A DNA stretch of 64,000 bases from Dyadobacter sp. CY326 (GCF_021390515.1 NZ_JAJUXI010000003.1:186001-250000), one strand, 5' to 3'. Shown: positions 43,818 through 54,139, counted from the first letter of the stretch. Translations and numbers: made by a program. Notes: a model not told the origin generated them from the sequence alone.

Positions 43818-45545
43818 TTACCAGAACATTAAATAAGTGGCCGAATCAGAAACCGGAAGCACCAATTCCTGATTGTCGCCGGCAGGCCGCACGACAGCCT
43901 GACCTTTTTGACTGATCTGGATATAGTATCGATTATCGATTTGGAAAAGGCCGTTTTTCAGATCCGTGATCTTTTTTCCGGAACCTAGCAAAGAGTAAAT
44001 AGGACCGGACGGCTTCCCTTCAACGGTGAATGTGCGGGACATGCCTTTGTCATTTGGAATGATCTGGTCGCTCACTGTTGCGGAGCCGATGGCGTAGCGG
44101 AAAATAGGATAACCTTCCGGATTGATTTTATAGCCAAGAAAATTGATGTTCGAAGAATCTGGCCATGTGGTTGCTTTGTCGGCCAACACAGCGAGGCTGC
44201 TCCTGCCTGAAACGTGAACCGTCAGACCAGCCGGAGTGAGCAATTGCGGCTCGCCGCGTTCGTACCACATTTCAGTTACGTTGGCAAATTGTCCGCGCCA
44301 TGCCTGCAACATTGCGCCGCGATTCAGGTCGAGTGTGTAACTCCATCCTTCGGGCGTGCCGACTGAAATGCAATGTGTACGCTTGTATTTTTCGCCCTCC
44401 ACCTGAATAAATGAACGAACCATTTCAGTTTGCTTGTCAGGCGTAACGCTGATGTAAGGCTTAGGCTCAGGCTCTGGCAGTGACGAAAGCACGTGCAGAT
44501 CATAAGGCCGAATGCCGGATTTCTCAACGCGTAGGCCCAATGCAGGCTGTCTCCATGGAAAACGGGAATAATGGATTTTGAATTTGTGCGTGCCTTGCGT
44601 GAGGTTAACCGAGCCAGTATGCGTTTCCTGCGAAGTGCTTTCCCCGGTTTCGAGCACACTTTTGCCATCAACTTCAAGGCTAAGCACTGGTCCAGAATAG
44701 ATGGTTGTGAAAATGTAATCGCCAGCTTCCTGCACATCCATATCGCCTTCATAAACAAGGTGAAACTCGCGCATTCCATTGGTTACTTCCTGCGTAAGAA
44801 TGGCCGATTTTCCTTCGTGGTCGAGTTTGCTGTATTCTTTTGCATCCCATTTATCGGAATACACTTTGTAGGAAAGGTTGTTCAATGCGAGCGTTTTGCG
44901 GCTTGCCAGCAATTGATAACCTACATTTCTGAAAGCAATAGTGCCTTTACTTACTTCAAAGGACAATGGTCTGCCTTCGTTTGCGGCTTGTGAATTCGGT
45001 AGGTAAACTGTTTCCAGGACCGTGACGCCATTCAATGAAAGCAAGTTCAGGCGTGCAGAATTGGCAACTCCGGAAACGGTTGCATCATATACAAGTTCGA
45101 GCGTTTGCCATAGTCCGGGCGCTTTGGAAGCATTTTGTGTTGGAAATTGACCCACGTAACCGGAAGTTGAGGCATTTGCTTCGCGTTGTTGGCTGCTGTC
45201 AGAAATTTTTACTTTTTGGCCGCCCGGAAGCACAATGTTGCCTTCTGCACCGGGAGAAACCATAAATTCCAGGGAGAGGCGCATGTCTCCGGCTTTCAAT
45301 TTTGTAGTAAGCGGGTTGCCTGGGCTTCCAATCAAAACGCCTTCGCCAGATGTTGTTTTGGGCTTTGCGGTCCCCGAAGGAAGGATTGCCACGTCACCTT
45401 GTACGGACCAGTTTGGACTGGTGCTTTCAAATGAACTGAGGTCTTTTAAAGGGAGCAGGGAATAATTTCCTTTCGCTGTCTGCCCCATGACGATAACCGG
45501 GCAAGTCAGAAAAAGCAGGGAAACTTTCTGAATCAAATGACGCAT
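43818..45545 (-). CDS. Exported PA14-like/DUF1080-like protein of the sugar-oxidation cluster
   Basis: This 575-residue protein has a signal peptide ending near VMGQ (about 21). The N-terminal part (about 30-205) resembles a DUF1080/laminin-G-like beta sandwich (ADMRLSLEFMVSPGAEGNIVLPG). The middle (about 220-345) has a PA14-like pattern (GDYIFTTIYSGPVLSLEVDGKSVLE, GTHKFKIHYSRFPWRQPALGL). The C-terminal 200 residues form another beta domain with WSYTLDLNRGAMLQAWRG. These domains usually bind or act on carbohydrates. It lies directly upstream of the propeller/cupredoxin gene in one operon, so it probably presents or processes its substrate. No catalytic residue is assigned. Confidence 0.75.
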   Translation of the reverse strand: MRHLIQKVSLLFLTCPVIVMGQTAKGNYSLLPLKDLSSFESTSPNWSVQGDVAILPSGTAKPKTTSGEGVLIGSPGNPLTTKLKAGDMRLSLEFMVSPGAEGNIVLPGGQKVKISDSSQQREANASTSGYVGQFPTQNASKAPGLWQTLELVYDATVSGVANSARLNLLSLNGVTVLETVYLPNSQAANEGRPLSFEVSKGTIAFRNVGYQLLASRKTLALNNLSYKVYSDKWDAKEYSKLDHEGKSAILTQEVTNGMREFHLVYEGDMDVQEAGDYIFTTIYSGPVLSLEVDGKSVLETGESTSQETHTGSVNLTQGTHKFKIHYSRFPWRQPALGLRVEKSGIRPYDLHVLSSLPEPEPKPYISVTPDKQTEMVRSFIQVEGEKYKRTHCISVGTPEGWSYTLDLNRGAMLQAWRGQFANVTEMWYERGEPQLLTPAGLTVHVSGRSSLAVLADKATTWPDSSNINFLGYKINPEGYPIFRYAIGSATVSDQIIPNDKGMSRTFTVEGKPSGPIYSLLGSGKKITDLKNGLFQIDNRYYIQISQKGQAVVRPAGDNQELVLPVSDSATYLMFW

Positions 45546-46258
45546 TGGATATATTAAGTGTATTGTTTACAATTAAAAAGCGAAGTTCGCACTTTTTTCT
45601 ACTAATATATCCGGTTAAATTGTAATTAATTTTAAATCGAATAGCATATTCTTCATAGAAGGAAATTTGGCAGTCGGCATTGTCGCACCATTCTGGTTGC
45701 GTACTCCTTTGCGGAATTTTTAAAATACCAAGAAAGTTTAATAGGATTTAAACACAAGTCGCTGCGTATATACAGTATAGTTGCGTATGTTTCCTGCATT
45801 CAAATGCATTCGCGCCCAGAAATTTTTAGCACCAAATGTTTTAGAACTGCCCGATTACAGGTCGGCTTTATTCTCTTTCCAATATAAAATGTCAATCTGG
45901 CAAGGTTTTGCAAAATGTAACCATAATGAACTTATTGATAGGCCGATAAGTCTGTGCGACTGTTATTTTTTTCGGTTTAAATGCTTTAAATTTAAAGCAA
46001 GCGGACAGTCGATTCTTCTTAACTTTTCAATGTTCTGATTTCCAAAATGTAGTTTTAGTTTTACGCATAGCGTTTCTAGTGCAGGGTCTGGGTGGGGATA
46101 TTGCGTTGTATTGACCTGAGGGCAGCAGCAAGATTTGTTTATATAATGTTAATAAATACTTAACATAGTTGATGAGAATAAGCGGGATTTTTGCGCTTTG
46201 ATCGATTCAGTTATTCGACGGATTTCTTTATCTATTGTAACCCAAATGATTCCTGCTC
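45546..46258. other. 713-base divergent intergenic region with palindromes
   Basis: This AT-rich gap separates the exported oxidation genes from the second SusC/SusD pair and must hold both promoters. A nested inverted repeat at 45957-46011 is described separately. A small GCGAA/TTCGC hairpin followed by a T-run lies near 45578-45600. A reading frame at 45781-46038 has no family-like features and is not called. No tRNA or known RNA was recognised. Confidence 0.6.
45957..46011. repeat. Nested inverted repeat with perfect 18-base palindrome
   Basis: The palindrome TGCTTTAAATTTAAAGCA (45982-45999) is enclosed by inverted CGACTGT (45957-45963) and ACAGTCG (46005-46011). This could be a regulator site, a small RNA element or a cruciform. 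It lies about 250 bases before SusC. Confidence 0.45.
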
Positions 46259-49200
46259 ATGATGAAAACTCTTTACGCGACTTTTCGGCTGAAAATGCTC
46301 AGCCGGAGCACCCGGGCCTGCATGCTGATTTCATGCATTTTATTGTCTCATCTCTCTTTCGCGCAGACCGCAATTACTGGTCAAGTGACTGCAAAAGAGG
46401 ATAATGCGCCGATTCCTGGCGTTAGTATTATTGTGAAAGGTTCTACCAACGGAACCATCACGGATTCGGAAGGAAAGTACAAGCTTGATGTAAATGAAAA
46501 TGCTACTGATCTTACTTTTTCCTTTTTAGGATTTAGTTCTCAGGAAGTTAAAATTGCTGGCAGAAGTGTCATTGATATCTCATTATCAGCAGATTTGCGC
46601 CAGCTTAATGAGGTGGTCGTGACTGCATTGGGTATCAAAAAGGACATTCGCAGAATCGGTGTGGCAATCCAGACAGTGGATGGAAACGCAACGGTTAAGG
46701 CGCGTGAACCCAACGCAATCAACGCCTTGGCTGGTAAAGTTGCCGGTCTGACGGTGGGTGTGCAGCAGGAAATGCTTCGCAAGCCTAACATTCAGTTGCG
46801 CGGTAACTCTGACGTCCTTTTCGTTGTGGACGGTGTGCCCGTTAACTCGGATACATGGAATGTGAGCCCAGACGACATTGACACTTATTCTGTGTTAAAG
46901 GGTGCCTCAGCTTCTGCGCTTTACGGTTTTCGTGGTAAGAATGGTGCCATTTTGATCACAACCAAAAGAGGTTCAAAAGACAAGCGTGGATTTTCTGTTG
47001 ATTTCAACTCATCGACGATGGTTGACAACGGTTTTTACGCCATTCCAAAAGTGCAGGACGTTTACGGACCAGGTGACCACGGTCGTTACGCATTTGGTGA
47101 TGGAAAAGGCGGCGGTTTGAATGATGGTGATTATGACGGTGGATGGGGCCCGAAATTTGAAGGTCAGCTGATTCCGCAATATGACAGCCCCGTTGACCCT
47201 GTGACGGGAGTAAGATCCGGCACACCTTGGGTTGCACGCGGAAAAGACAATTTGAGCCGCTTTTTGCAGCCAGGCATTTTGTCAACAAATAACATTTCAG
47301 TTTCTGCTTCCGGTGAAAAATACAATGTGCGTTTCTCAACGTCGCACATGCACCAAAAAGGAATTGTTCCGAACACAAAGCTGAACATTACGAACTTCAA
47401 CATTACAGCGGATTACAATTTCTCTAAAAAGCTGACATTTAATTCCTCACTTCAATACAACCGCCAGTATACGCCCAACATTCCTGATGTGAATTATGGT
47501 CCTAACTCCATCATTTACAACATTGTATTATGGGCTGGCGCCGACTGGAATGTGGACGATATGCGTAATTACTGGCAGCCTGGAAAAGAGGGCATTCAGC
47601 AGATTTATGCGGAATATCAGCGTTATAACAACCCATATTTTATGAGTTATGAATGGTTGAGAGGCCACCAGAAAACGGATATCATCGGCCAGGCGGCTAT
47701 GACTTACAAATTCAACGATTTTCTGGAAGCCACGTTCCGTTCACAAGTAAATACTTGGAACTTGTTCCGCAACGAAAAAATGCCTTACTCGGCTGGTGCT
47801 TATGGTCGTGATGAGCGTCGCGGTGATTACCGTGAAGACCGTCGTAACCTGTTTGAGAACAACACGGACTTGCTTATCAAGTTTGACAAAGACATTCTTC
47901 CAGGATTCAATGCGAAAATCTGGGGCGGTGGTAACATTCGCAGCTTCTCGTACAACTCGCAATACACATCCACAGATTACCTGAATGTGCCTGGCTTGTA
48001 CAACTTTGGAAACTCCGCAAATCCCGTGAAAAGTGCCAACTTTATTTCGGACATGCGCGTTGCTTCTGCTTACTATTCTGCGGATTTCACATTCAAAGAC
48101 TTCCTGACGGTCTCGACAACAGGTCGTATGGATAAACTTTCGACACTTCCAAAAGGACACAATGCATTCTTTTATCCTTCCGTTGCTTTGTCTACGGTGA
48201 TATCGGATTACACGCAACTGCCGGAAGTGATCTCGTTCTTGAAATTACGCGCATCTTATGCTAATGTGAAGGATGGTTTGACGACGGCGAACATCGGCGC
48301 TACGCCAGGAACATCGTATTTCCTGGGATATGGTGAGGAATACAGCTCGTCTTATGGTGGCCCTACTTACCAAAACTCAGCGGTGTATTCGACGCCATTT
48401 GCTTATGATAACAAGCCTGCTGCTTATTACACGAACACATTGAACAACCCGAATATTGTGCCGAGCACAACTTCGCAAACTGAGGTTGGACTGGACGTTC
48501 GGATTATGCAAAACCGTTTGGGACTTGATGCAACTTATTACGTATCAAATGATGGCCCAAGTATTTTTGCTTTGCCAATTTCATCTACAACAGGTTATAC
48601 GGCAGCATTGGTAAACGGGATTAAAACGCGTAAAAACGGTTTTGAAATATCATTAACCGGTTCTCCAATCCGCAGCGAAAAAGGCCTGAACTGGGACATT
48701 GTTGCCAACTATTCAACCTACAAGAAAGTGCTGACTGAGATCTATCCAGGTCAGGATCAGTTCAACACATTCTTTAAAGTGGGTGACAGAATGGATAAGT
48801 TTTATGGTCGCGCATTTGCTAAAACGGCTGACGGACAGATTATTAATGACGACTCGGGCCGCCCGATCTATTCCACGCAATCACGATATTTGGGTAACTC
48901 ATATTCCAAATTTGTATTCGGTATCAACAACAAGTTTTCTTATGGAAACTTCAACCTTGGCTTCCAGTTTGACGGCCGCATCGGTGGTGTAATTTCAAAC
49001 TACATTCAGAAGCAAACTTTCCGCGGAGGACGCCATATCGAGCTGATCCAGGGACAAATGGGCGCTTCACGCGAAACGGATTACATCGCTTTCAAAAACA
49101 ACACGGAGAACAAAACGTATGTTGGCGAAGGTGTTCAGGTTGTGGACGGAACTGCGCTTAATTTCGACGCGGATGGCAACATTACAAACCTTGCCGAGCT

Positions 49201-49516
49201 GAAATTCAAGCCGAACGCAACTGCGCAGAACGTGCAGGACTGGGTGAGCCGCTATTACAATTCAGATGAAGGTAACCTGATGAGCCGCTCGTTCGGAATG
49301 CTTCGCGAAGTTGTGATCGGATATCGTTTCCCGGCTGCTTTGCTTGAAAAAAGCAAGTTTATCCGCAATGCTTCCATCTCGCTCGTAGGTCGTAACCTGC
49401 TTTATTTTGCTGAGAAAAAAGACGTGGATCTTAACCAATACATTGACGACGGCGGTTCTGGATTGCAAACTCCTTCGGTGCGCCGCTATGGTGTTAACGT
49501 GAGCCTGACATTCTAA
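46259..49516 (+). CDS. SusC/RagA-family TonB-linked outer-membrane protein
   Basis: This 1085-residue protein has a signal peptide (about 1-38, ending near SFAQ), a carboxypeptidase-D-like domain (about 40-120: ITGQVTAKEDNAPIPGVSIIV), a plug (about 125-240, VVTALGIKKDIRRIGVA) and a long beta barrel. There is no STN domain, so it is not a FecR-type transducer, unlike the other SusC of this window. It starts with a double ATG (MMK) and is followed 44 bases later by its SusD partner. Divergent oxidation genes suggest it imports the glycan or sugar they act on, but its ligand cannot be read from the sequence. Confidence 0.92.
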   Translation: MMKTLYATFRLKMLSRSTRACMLISCILLSHLSFAQTAITGQVTAKEDNAPIPGVSIIVKGSTNGTITDSEGKYKLDVNENATDLTFSFLGFSSQEVKIAGRSVIDISLSADLRQLNEVVVTALGIKKDIRRIGVAIQTVDGNATVKAREPNAINALAGKVAGLTVGVQQEMLRKPNIQLRGNSDVLFVVDGVPVNSDTWNVSPDDIDTYSVLKGASASALYGFRGKNGAILITTKRGSKDKRGFSVDFNSSTMVDNGFYAIPKVQDVYGPGDHGRYAFGDGKGGGLNDGDYDGGWGPKFEGQLIPQYDSPVDPVTGVRSGTPWVARGKDNLSRFLQPGILSTNNISVSASGEKYNVRFSTSHMHQKGIVPNTKLNITNFNITADYNFSKKLTFNSSLQYNRQYTPNIPDVNYGPNSIIYNIVLWAGADWNVDDMRNYWQPGKEGIQQIYAEYQRYNNPYFMSYEWLRGHQKTDIIGQAAMTYKFNDFLEATFRSQVNTWNLFRNEKMPYSAGAYGRDERRGDYREDRRNLFENNTDLLIKFDKDILPGFNAKIWGGGNIRSFSYNSQYTSTDYLNVPGLYNFGNSANPVKSANFISDMRVASAYYSADFTFKDFLTVSTTGRMDKLSTLPKGHNAFFYPSVALSTVISDYTQLPEVISFLKLRASYANVKDGLTTANIGATPGTSYFLGYGEEYSSSYGGPTYQNSAVYSTPFAYDNKPAAYYTNTLNNPNIVPSTTSQTEVGLDVRIMQNRLGLDATYYVSNDGPSIFALPISSTTGYTAALVNGIKTRKNGFEISLTGSPIRSEKGLNWDIVANYSTYKKVLTEIYPGQDQFNTFFKVGDRMDKFYGRAFAKTADGQIINDDSGRPIYSTQSRYLGNSYSKFVFGINNKFSYGNFNLGFQFDGRIGGVISNYIQKQTFRGGRHIELIQGQMGASRETDYIAFKNNTENKTYVGEGVQVVDGTALNFDADGNITNLAELKFKPNATAQNVQDWVSRYYNSDEGNLMSRSFGMLREVVIGYRFPAALLEKSKFIRNASISLVGRNLLYFAEKKDVDLNQYIDDGGSGLQTPSVRRYGVNVSLTF

Positions 49517-49560
49517 TCCAAAGTCTAAGACAGATTATTTAAACAATTCAAATCTGAACA

Positions 49561-51156
49561 ATGAAATTCAATCATAAACTTATCACCTTATGCACGGCTT
49601 TTGCCCTGATGTTGTCAGGATGCGAGAGAAGCTTTGAGGAGCTTGAAAAAGATCCAAACCGTGCGGTTACAGCCCCGCCATCGCTGATTTTGCAAGGCAT
49701 AGAATCGGATATGTATGGTAACACAGGCACGCCATTCAGTGATGAAATGCGCTGGAACCAGTTTTATGCGATCAATTACAACTATTACGGAAATAACGAA
49801 TACAACTGGTCAACTTTCACGGATCATTATTCAACATTGAAAAATGTTGTGAAAATGGAGGAAGAGGCAAAACGTGCTGGATTGGCTGATGTGAATGTTT
49901 ACTCGGCTGTCGGTAAGTTCTTCCGCGCTTTCTTTTTTGATCAAATGTCTGTCAGAGGAGGCGACCTGCCTTCGTCTGAGGCGCTTAAAGGGCTGGAAAT
50001 CATTACTCCAAAATATGATTCCCAGAAAGATGTGTACATTCAGATCCTATCGTGGTTAGACCAGTCAAATGCGGAAATAGCTTCATTGATTGCTAGTGGA
50101 AACACGAAGTTGACGGGTGATTTTTATTTGGGAGAAGATCTTGCTAAGTGGCAAAAAGTGGTGAACAGCTTCCGTCTGCGTATTTTGATTCGTTTGAGCA
50201 AAAAAGAAGCTGAGGCTGGATTGAATGTGAAGAGCCAGTTTGCAGACATCATTGCCAACCCGACAAAATATCCTTTGTTTACCGGAATGGCGGATAACTT
50301 GGAATTTAAGTCCAATGTTTACAACAAATATCCTTCCAATCCAGACAACTTTGGGTTTGATGCAACGCGTCAGAACATGGCACAGACTTATGTTGGATTG
50401 CTGACCGCACGCAAAGATCCGCGTGTAATGGTTACGACTGAACCGGCCGGAGCGCAATTGAAAGCGGGCAAAAAGCCTTCTGATTACACTGCATTCATTG
50501 CAGCGAGCTCAGGTGAAGATTTGTCGGACATGTCCAACAAGGCAGGAAAAGACAATGGTCCTGGTTTTGCGCCGGGTGAATATTCTTTCCAAAGCAGATC
50601 GCGCTATTATTCAAATTACGTTGGTGAAAGCACTTTCATCGTTGGTTATCCTGAAATGTGCTTCAACATTGCGGAAGGAATCGCGAGAGGCTGGGCAACG
50701 GGCAGCGCAGAAAGCTGGTATAAAAAAGGAATCCAGGCTTCTCAGGAGTTTTATGGTGTGAAAACTGGCGCATTGACAATGACTTATTCCAAAACGGGAG
50801 GTCGCGCTTCGTCCGATTTTGCCAACTACACGGTTAACTTCAACTTTGACGAATATTACGCGCAGCCGCTTGTGAAATTCGCTGGTAACAACATTGCGGG
50901 CATCGAGCAGATCGTGACGCAGAAATATCTTGCATTCTTCATGAACTCGGGAATGGAAGCGTATTTCAATTACATCCGCACAGGTTTTCCAAAATTCATG
51001 ACGGGCGTGGGAACGGGTAATTCAGGCCGTATCGCGGTTCGCTGGCAATATCCGCTTTCGGAGCGCACAACGAATGCTGCAAATTACAATGCGGCCATTC
51101 AAAGCCAGTTTGCCGGTAAAGATGATATCAATCAGCCGCTTTGGTTATCGAAGTAA
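49561..51156 (+). CDS. SusD/RagB-family outer-membrane lipoprotein
   Basis: This 531-residue lipoprotein has lipobox LSGC (Cys about 21) and the SusD layout: SFEELEKDPNRAVTAPPSLI at the N terminus, SAVGKFFRAFFFDQMSVRGGDLPSSEA as the helical centre, and FNYIRTGFPKFMTG near the C terminus. It binds the substrate outside the cell and closes the SusC channel. It lies 44 bases downstream of SusC with the two probably co-transcribed, and ends at a strong bidirectional terminator. Confidence 0.92.
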   Translation: MKFNHKLITLCTAFALMLSGCERSFEELEKDPNRAVTAPPSLILQGIESDMYGNTGTPFSDEMRWNQFYAINYNYYGNNEYNWSTFTDHYSTLKNVVKMEEEAKRAGLADVNVYSAVGKFFRAFFFDQMSVRGGDLPSSEALKGLEIITPKYDSQKDVYIQILSWLDQSNAEIASLIASGNTKLTGDFYLGEDLAKWQKVVNSFRLRILIRLSKKEAEAGLNVKSQFADIIANPTKYPLFTGMADNLEFKSNVYNKYPSNPDNFGFDATRQNMAQTYVGLLTARKDPRVMVTTEPAGAQLKAGKKPSDYTAFIAASSGEDLSDMSNKAGKDNGPGFAPGEYSFQSRSRYYSNYVGESTFIVGYPEMCFNIAEGIARGWATGSAESWYKKGIQASQEFYGVKTGALTMTYSKTGGRASSDFANYTVNFNFDEYYAQPLVKFAGNNIAGIEQIVTQKYLAFFMNSGMEAYFNYIRTGFPKFMTGVGTGNSGRIAVRWQYPLSERTTNAANYNAAIQSQFAGKDDINQPLWLSK

Positions 51157-51173
51157 TTGATTGTTCATAACGT

Positions 51174-51220
51174 TTATAACAAAAAAAGAGCGACTAATCA
51201 TCGCTCTTTTTTTGTTATAA
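51174..51220. terminator. Bidirectional terminator between SusD and polA
   Basis: Perfect 20-base arms (51174-51193 and 51201-51220) around a 7-base loop, with GAGCGA/TCGCTC next to seven-base A and T runs. It lies between convergent SusD and DNA polymerase I genes. Confidence 0.9.
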
Positions 51221-51235
51221 TAGATTAAAAAAATA

Positions 51236-54109
51236 TCAATGCGCTTCAAGCCAGTTGGCTCCGATGCCGATTCCTGTTTCCATTTTTACGGGCAAAGGAA
51301 TCGCCACGCGCATCAGCTCGTCCACTTTTTCTTTTAAAAGATCAATTTCATCCCGGTGGGCGTCAAAAACCAATTCGTCATGCACTTGCAGGATCATTCT
51401 GGATTTGAGTTTTTCTTTGGCGATAAAATCGTGAATGTTAATCATCGCAACCTTAATCATATCCGCTGCTGATCCCTGAATCGGGGCGTTAATGGCGTTT
51501 CGTTCGGCATAGCCGCGGTTCGTTTGGTTGCGCGAATTAATGTCCGGAACGTAACGCCTTCTGCCAAGAATGGTTTCAACAAATTCCTTTTCCCGCGCAT
51601 CATTGACGACCTTGTCCATATAACCTTTCACGGCCGGAAATTCTTCAAAATAAGCCCGAATAATCTCACCAGCCTCGCTCCGCGGAATAGCCAGGCGCTG
51701 TGCCAACCCGAATGCTGAAATGCCATAAATTATGCCAAAATTGACCATTTTAGACTTTCTCCGCATATCGGAAGTCACCTCTTCCAGCGGCACTTTGAAA
51801 ACCTTGCTGGCGGTTGTTGCGTGAATGTCACGACCTTGGTTAAACGCTTCGATCATGCTTTCATCACTACTGAATGCGGCCATAATGCGGAGTTCAATCT
51901 GCGAATAATCCGCTGAAAGGATCTGAAAATCCTCATTATCCGGCACAAATGCTTTTCTGATTTCCCGTCCGCGCGGCGTTCTGATGGGGATATTTTGCAG
52001 GTTAGGATTCGTCGAACTCAATCGCCCCGTGGCCGCAACGGCTTGGTTATAAGATGTATGAATGCGCCCTGTGCGGCTGCTTACGAGCAATGGCAATGCA
52101 TCCACATAAGTCGATTTGAGTTTTTGCAACTCTCTGTAATCTAGGATTTTGCGGGCAATTTCATGGCTGTTTTCAAGTTCTGAAAGAATGTCCTCTCCGG
52201 TCGCATACTGGCCTGTTTTGGTCTTTTTAGGCTTCTCAATCAGTTTCATTTTATCAAACAGCACTTCACCCAGCTGTTTCGGCGAACTGATGTTGAACGA
52301 TTGTCCGGCCGATGCGTAAATCTCACTTTCCGTTTGTCTCAAATCCAGTTCGAGCACATTCGACATTTCTTTTAATGCATTGATATCCAGCCTTACGCCT
52401 TTGCTTTCCATTGCGGCAAGCACTTTCAGCAGCGGCATTTCCACATCTTGAAAGAGTTTGTAGGCGTTGACTTTCGGAAGTTCTTTTGAAAAAATCGTGT
52501 TGAGCTTCAATGTAATGTCCGCGTCCTCACCGGCATATTGGGTAATTTCAGGAATGGAAACATCGCGCATGGTGCCCTGTTTCACGCCCTTTTTCCCAAT
52601 TAATGATGTGATGGAAACCGGCTCATAATTTAAATATGATGCAGCCAGGATATCCATGCCGTGCCGTTTGTCCGGTTCGAGGAGATAATGTGCGAGCATG
52701 GTGTCGCTCAATTTGCCATGGATTTCAATGCCATAACTGCGCAACACGAGCAAATCATATTTAATGTTCTGCCCGATCTTTTCAATGTTTTCGTTCTCGA
52801 AAACTTCCCTGAAATTTTCAATGATTTCCAATGCCTTTTCACGATCCGCAGGCACGGGAACATAAAAAGCCTCTCCTTCCAGATACGCAAACGAAAGTCC
52901 TACCAATTCGGCGTCAATCGTGTCGAGCGAAGTCGTTTCCGTGTCAAAACAGAATGACGTTTGCAACGAAAGATAATAGGCAAGACTTTTGAGCAATTCC
53001 GGCGTGTCGACAGTGTGATATCGGTGGAATGTGTTGTCGATCGTCTGCTTGGTTGTTGGGATGTGCAGATCTTCATAGGCTTGTTCGGGCGCGTCATCGT
53101 CAGAAATGCCTTCACTGATTATGGCCGGCTGATTGCCCAACTCACTGGTCGGATTTCCAAAAAGATCCAATTGGCCAGCTTTTTTATTTTGCGCCGGCTT
53201 TGAAGCGGGGGCAATTGTTGATGCATTGTTGGAGCCTAGGATTCTGGTTTTTAATGTCTTGAATTCCAGTTCGTCAAAAAGCGCGATGATCTTGTCAGCA
53301 TTAGCAGCGCAAACGGTCAGGTCTTCGGGATCGAAAGGAACGGGGACTTTAATGTCGATCGTGGCCAGCTGCTTGCTCAGGACTGCTTTATCAATGTTTT
53401 CCCTGATTTTTTCGCCCAGCTTTCCTTTGATTTCGTCGGCGTGGGTGATCAGGTTTTCAATCGTATCGTATTCTGCGATCAGTTTTTGCGCGGTTTTTTC
53501 GCCCACACCCGGCACGCCCGGAATGTTGTCCACCGCATCGCCCATGAGCCCGAGAATGTCAATCACCTGGTCAATGCGCTGAATTTGCCAGCGATCCAGA
53601 ATTTCCTGAACGCCGAGCACTTCTGCGCCTTTGCCCAGAAACGCTGGCTTATATATGTGGACATGCTGCTCCACGAGCTGGCCGTAATCTTTATCCGGCG
53701 TCATCATAAACACTTCAAAACCCGCTGCCGATGCCTCCTTTGCAATCGTCCCGATGATGTCGTCAGCCTCATATCCATCGAGCACCAAAACGGGAATGCA
53801 CATTGCGTCCAGCAGGCGTTTCACCAGCGGAACAGCAACAGTAATGTCCTCTGGCTGCGCCTCCCGTTGTGCCTTGTATGCCTCATATTGAACGTGCCTG
53901 AAGGTGGGAGCCGATGTGTCAAATGCAACGCCGATGTGCGTCGGCTTTTCCTTTTGCAAAACTTCAAGCAATGTATTTGTAAATCCAAAAACAGCGCTTG
54001 TGTTCAATCCTTTCGACGTAATGCGCGGCGCCTTGATAAATGCAAAATGCGCACGATATATTAACGCCATCGCGTCAAGAAGGAAAAGTTTGTGAACGGG
54101 TCTATCCAT
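51236..54109 (-). CDS. polA: DNA polymerase I
   Basis: This 957-residue protein has the three usual parts. The 5' nuclease (about 1-290) shows LLDAMALIYRAHFAF, GYEADDIIGTIA and DKDYGQLV. The 3'-5' exonuclease region (about 370-545) has its acidic residues in FDTETTSLD, IGQNIKYDLLV and YAGEDADITL, so proofreading seems intact. The polymerase domain (about 570-957) shows SADYSQIELRIMAAFS (motif A), RRKSKMVNFGIIYGISAFG (O helix) and LQVHDELVFDA (motif C). It fills gaps and removes RNA primers and damaged bases in the cytoplasm. It is transcribed alone; a TATATTTG -7 box lies 22 bases before the ATG. Confidence 0.97.
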   Translation of the reverse strand: MDRPVHKLFLLDAMALIYRAHFAFIKAPRITSKGLNTSAVFGFTNTLLEVLQKEKPTHIGVAFDTSAPTFRHVQYEAYKAQREAQPEDITVAVPLVKRLLDAMCIPVLVLDGYEADDIIGTIAKEASAAGFEVFMMTPDKDYGQLVEQHVHIYKPAFLGKGAEVLGVQEILDRWQIQRIDQVIDILGLMGDAVDNIPGVPGVGEKTAQKLIAEYDTIENLITHADEIKGKLGEKIRENIDKAVLSKQLATIDIKVPVPFDPEDLTVCAANADKIIALFDELEFKTLKTRILGSNNASTIAPASKPAQNKKAGQLDLFGNPTSELGNQPAIISEGISDDDAPEQAYEDLHIPTTKQTIDNTFHRYHTVDTPELLKSLAYYLSLQTSFCFDTETTSLDTIDAELVGLSFAYLEGEAFYVPVPADREKALEIIENFREVFENENIEKIGQNIKYDLLVLRSYGIEIHGKLSDTMLAHYLLEPDKRHGMDILAASYLNYEPVSITSLIGKKGVKQGTMRDVSIPEITQYAGEDADITLKLNTIFSKELPKVNAYKLFQDVEMPLLKVLAAMESKGVRLDINALKEMSNVLELDLRQTESEIYASAGQSFNISSPKQLGEVLFDKMKLIEKPKKTKTGQYATGEDILSELENSHEIARKILDYRELQKLKSTYVDALPLLVSSRTGRIHTSYNQAVAATGRLSSTNPNLQNIPIRTPRGREIRKAFVPDNEDFQILSADYSQIELRIMAAFSSDESMIEAFNQGRDIHATTASKVFKVPLEEVTSDMRRKSKMVNFGIIYGISAFGLAQRLAIPRSEAGEIIRAYFEEFPAVKGYMDKVVNDAREKEFVETILGRRRYVPDINSRNQTNRGYAERNAINAPIQGSAADMIKVAMINIHDFIAKEKLKSRMILQVHDELVFDAHRDEIDLLKEKVDELMRVAIPLPVKMETGIGIGANWLEAH

Positions 54110-54131
54110 GAGGTCTTTTATTTACGAAACT

Positions 54132-54139
54132 CAAATATA
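54132..54139 (-). promoter_or_regulatory. -7 element of the polA promoter
   Basis: TATATTTG on the minus strand matches TAnnTTTG exactly, 22 bases before the polA ATG. A clear -33 TTTG is not seen. Confidence 0.35.

Noticed and set aside
45781..46038. An 85-codon reading frame in the SusC upstream gap
   Set aside because: It has no family motif, overlaps the palindromic elements and has a composition like non-coding AT-rich DNA.
51174..51220. Treating the SusD/polA hairpin as another REP copy
   Set aside because: Its core GAGCGA/TCGCTC is unrelated to the RAYT-linked core, and the A/T runs and position fit an ordinary bidirectional terminator.
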